Source: Clostridiales bacterium
Lineage (GTDB): Bacteria > Bacillota > Clostridia > Christensenellales > JAISNN01
Direction of reading: 5' to 3'
NCBI GenBank assembly: GCA_031289755.1
Contig: JAITOU010000002.1
Span: 1 to 55,672 of the forward strand
DNA: 55,672 nucleotides
The position numbers were made by a program, and so were the translations under genes. Under the pieces are notes generated by a model. That model saw nothing but the letters and a program-made list of their open reading frames with translations. It made no database searches and was not told the origin of the DNA. Numbering within the stretch: position 1 is the first letter of the stretch; every line of letters starts with the position of its first letter. Shown piece after piece: positions 54,456 through 55,672 of this stretch.

Positions 54456-54616
54456 TAGACTTGTATCCTAACTTAGGCGGTGTCAGATTTTTCGGATTTT
54501 TTGGTTAGACGAGACGCATTTGACGGCGTGTAGCAGAGTTACATTAGGAAAATGCAACGATATATAACACGAAAAGACGAAATAGATGTCGCCGTCTAAG
54601 TTCGGATACAAGACTA
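54456..54616. repeat. 161-bp palindromic element, copy D, in the spo0A leader
   Basis: Ends TAGACTTGTATCCTAACTTA and, on the other strand, TAGTCTTGTATCCGAACTTA. The core GCATTTGACGGCGTGTAGCA followed by GAGTTACATTAGG, then AAAATGC, keeps the same hairpin. It lies 46 bases upstream of the spo0A start, within the transcribed leader if the promoter at 54863 is used. Confidence 0.85.
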
Positions 54617-54684
54617 TTATATATTGCAATCTTATCTGTTTTCAATAATAAAGACTAAAAAAATCGGGAAATATTGTACAAAAT

Positions 54685-54691
54685 TGTCGAA
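54685..54691 (+). promoter_or_regulatory. Possible 0A box upstream of spo0A
   Basis: TGTCGAA in the context TTGTCGAAAA, matching the Spo0A binding consensus, about 275 bases before the spo0A start. It would allow autoregulation. Confidence 0.5.
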
Positions 54692-54862
54692 AAACAGAAA
54701 AACGGCAATTAAAAGTACAAATAAAAAAATATTTTACAACTATATATGGTTGTCAGAGAAGCATAAGACCTCAATATATTACAAAAAATAGTGGAAAAAT
54801 CTGAAAAAAAACAAAAAACACAACAAGTAAGCCTACAAGTTTTTTGAATTTTGAACAAATTA

Positions 54863-54891
54863 ATAATAATATAATTTTGAACAAAAGTCAA
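54863..54891 (-). promoter_or_regulatory. Candidate vegetative promoter of spo0A
   Basis: Minus strand TTGACT (54886-54891), 17-base spacer, TATTAT (54863-54868). It implies a leader of about 445 bases containing element D and the 0A box. The rest of 54892-55172 is A/T-rich with nothing further recognised. Confidence 0.55.
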
Positions 54892-55172
54892 CAGATTTTT
54901 GAATAAAATTGTATTTTTTTCAAATTTTTATGATTTTTATATCCGCAACCTATTTAAAATGCAGCCGTAACAAATTTTTGAACGCCCGAATAAAATATAT
55001 TTGAAAACAATTTTATCGGCACGGCAGTAAATAACCGGTGTTTTTGACGAAAGAATTTTTGTTAGATAACGCACATTTTTTGCCGTTAAGCGTAAAATAA
55101 AGATTTACGTTAAATGGCAAAAGACATTGCAAAAAGTACCGCCGCGCTAATACATAAATACGGAGAAAAAAA

Positions 55173-55565
55173 ATGCAAAACAATCGATTTGATATTTTTA
55201 AATGCGAAAGCTGCGGCAGCGTAATCGAAGTAGTCGAGGCGCACGATTGCACGCTCAAATGCGGCAATCTCCCCATGACGCGCAAAACTGTGGCAAACCA
55301 CACGGGCGATGCGGACGTCCATTTCCCGATAATCACCGAAACCCGCATGGGCTATCTCGTACAGGTCGGAGCTATTCCCCACCCTATGATTCCGTCCCAC
55401 TACATAGAATTTATCGAGCTGACCGCCGACGGCAAACGCTACAAAGCCTACCTGTCCCCGAACGACATTCCCCAAGCCGAATTTGTCATCCCCCAAGCCG
55501 CCGCCGTCCGCGCACGCATATATTGCAACCTGCACGGACTCTGGACGTCGGATAACAGAGATTGA
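55173..55565 (+). CDS. Desulfoferrodoxin-like superoxide reductase, atypical
   Basis: 130 residues. Superoxide reductases reduce superoxide to peroxide in anaerobes. Centre II ligands are intact: His50 in DVHFP, the two His of IPHPMIPSHY, and Cys/His in YCNLHG. Two features are unusual. The centre I cysteines are CESC at 11-14 then Cys26 and Cys30, not the usual adjacent CC. The EKH motif reads DVH, so the functional Glu and Lys are Asp48 and Val49. CGGAG precedes the ATG. A terminator follows. Confidence 0.88.
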   Translation: MQNNRFDIFKCESCGSVIEVVEAHDCTLKCGNLPMTRKTVANHTGDADVHFPIITETRMGYLVQVGAIPHPMIPSHYIEFIELTADGKRYKAYLSPNDIPQAEFVIPQAAAVRARIYCNLHGLWTSDNRD

Positions 55566-55612
55566 AAGTCAAATCAAGCTAAGGCAGCACGCAAAAAGGA
55601 TAAGAGAAAAGA

Positions 55613-55652
55613 AGCGTTTACGCAATTAAGTGATTTTGCGTAAACGCTGATT
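55613..55652 (+). terminator. Terminator after the desulfoferrodoxin gene
   Basis: AGCGTTTACGCAA (55613-55625) and TTGCGTAAACGCT (55636-55648) form a perfect 13-bp stem followed by GATTTTAT. Confidence 0.85.
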
Positions 55653-55672
55653 TTATACAATGTTTTGTAGGG

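Overview
The window looks like a chromosomal segment of a low-to-mid GC, spore-forming, anaerobic Bacillota (Clostridia-type) bacterium. The evidence is a complete spoIIAA-spoIIAB-sigF locus, Spo0A with its signature C-terminal effector domain, a TSCPD-domain protein typical of Clostridia, a desulfoferrodoxin, AGGAGG-type ribosome binding sites, and several near-consensus sigma-A promoters. No rRNA, tRNA, CRISPR array, integrase or transposase was seen. Most genes are on the minus strand.

Layout. 1-3453: the N-terminal part of a very large surface protein built of InlB-like/Flg_new_2-type repeats, with a consensus promoter. 3764-9060: topoisomerase IV-type operon parE-parC-rluA-family synthase, preceded by tandem 162-bp palindromic repeats and a 6S RNA gene. 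10215-13615: zinc-ribbon membrane protein, ZIP transporter, and a cobalamin-riboswitch operon (DUF4430-type lipoprotein plus ECF S component). 13709-18389: small unknown genes, thrC, a P-loop protein and a DRE-TIM acyl-CoA condensing enzyme (candidate Re-citrate synthase). 18474-23865: rpmE, a DUF1385-PrmC fusion, prfA, and a GLUG-type surface protein. 24359-25393: SIS-domain protein. 25700-32982: the branched-chain amino acid operon ilvB-ilvN-ilvA-ilvC-ilvD-fabG, preceded by a leader peptide rich in Leu/Ile/Val and an intrinsic terminator, a classical attenuator arrangement. 33078-37956: unknown genes, a frameshifted membrane-protein gene, a Phd/ParE toxin-antitoxin pair, an alpha/beta hydrolase and an HD protein. 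38083-42496: TPR protein, Hsp33, methyltransferase, YesL-like membrane protein. 42779-44448: spoIIA operon. 45067-52140: HD protein and a sulfur amino-acid block (PLP trans-sulfuration enzyme, MalY/PatB C-S lyase, TcyP-like cystine transporter with a thioredoxin-fold partner, and a divergent CymR-like Rrf2 regulator). 52490-55565: acidic zinc-ribbon protein, spo0A, desulfoferrodoxin.

The most unusual features are: (a) a family of palindromic elements of about 161 bp with a conserved, covarying hairpin core, and shorter palindromes that start at stop codons; (b) a membrane-anchored tandem thioredoxin-fold protein translationally coupled to the cystine transporter, with no CxxC and its only cysteine as the last residue; (c) the ilv leader peptide/attenuator; (d) a shared 14-bp motif in the divergent tcyP/cymR promoters; (e) the DUF1385-PrmC fusion; (f) an HD-domain-like protein that has lost its metal-binding histidines. 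All functional calls are from reading the sequence; no database search was run.
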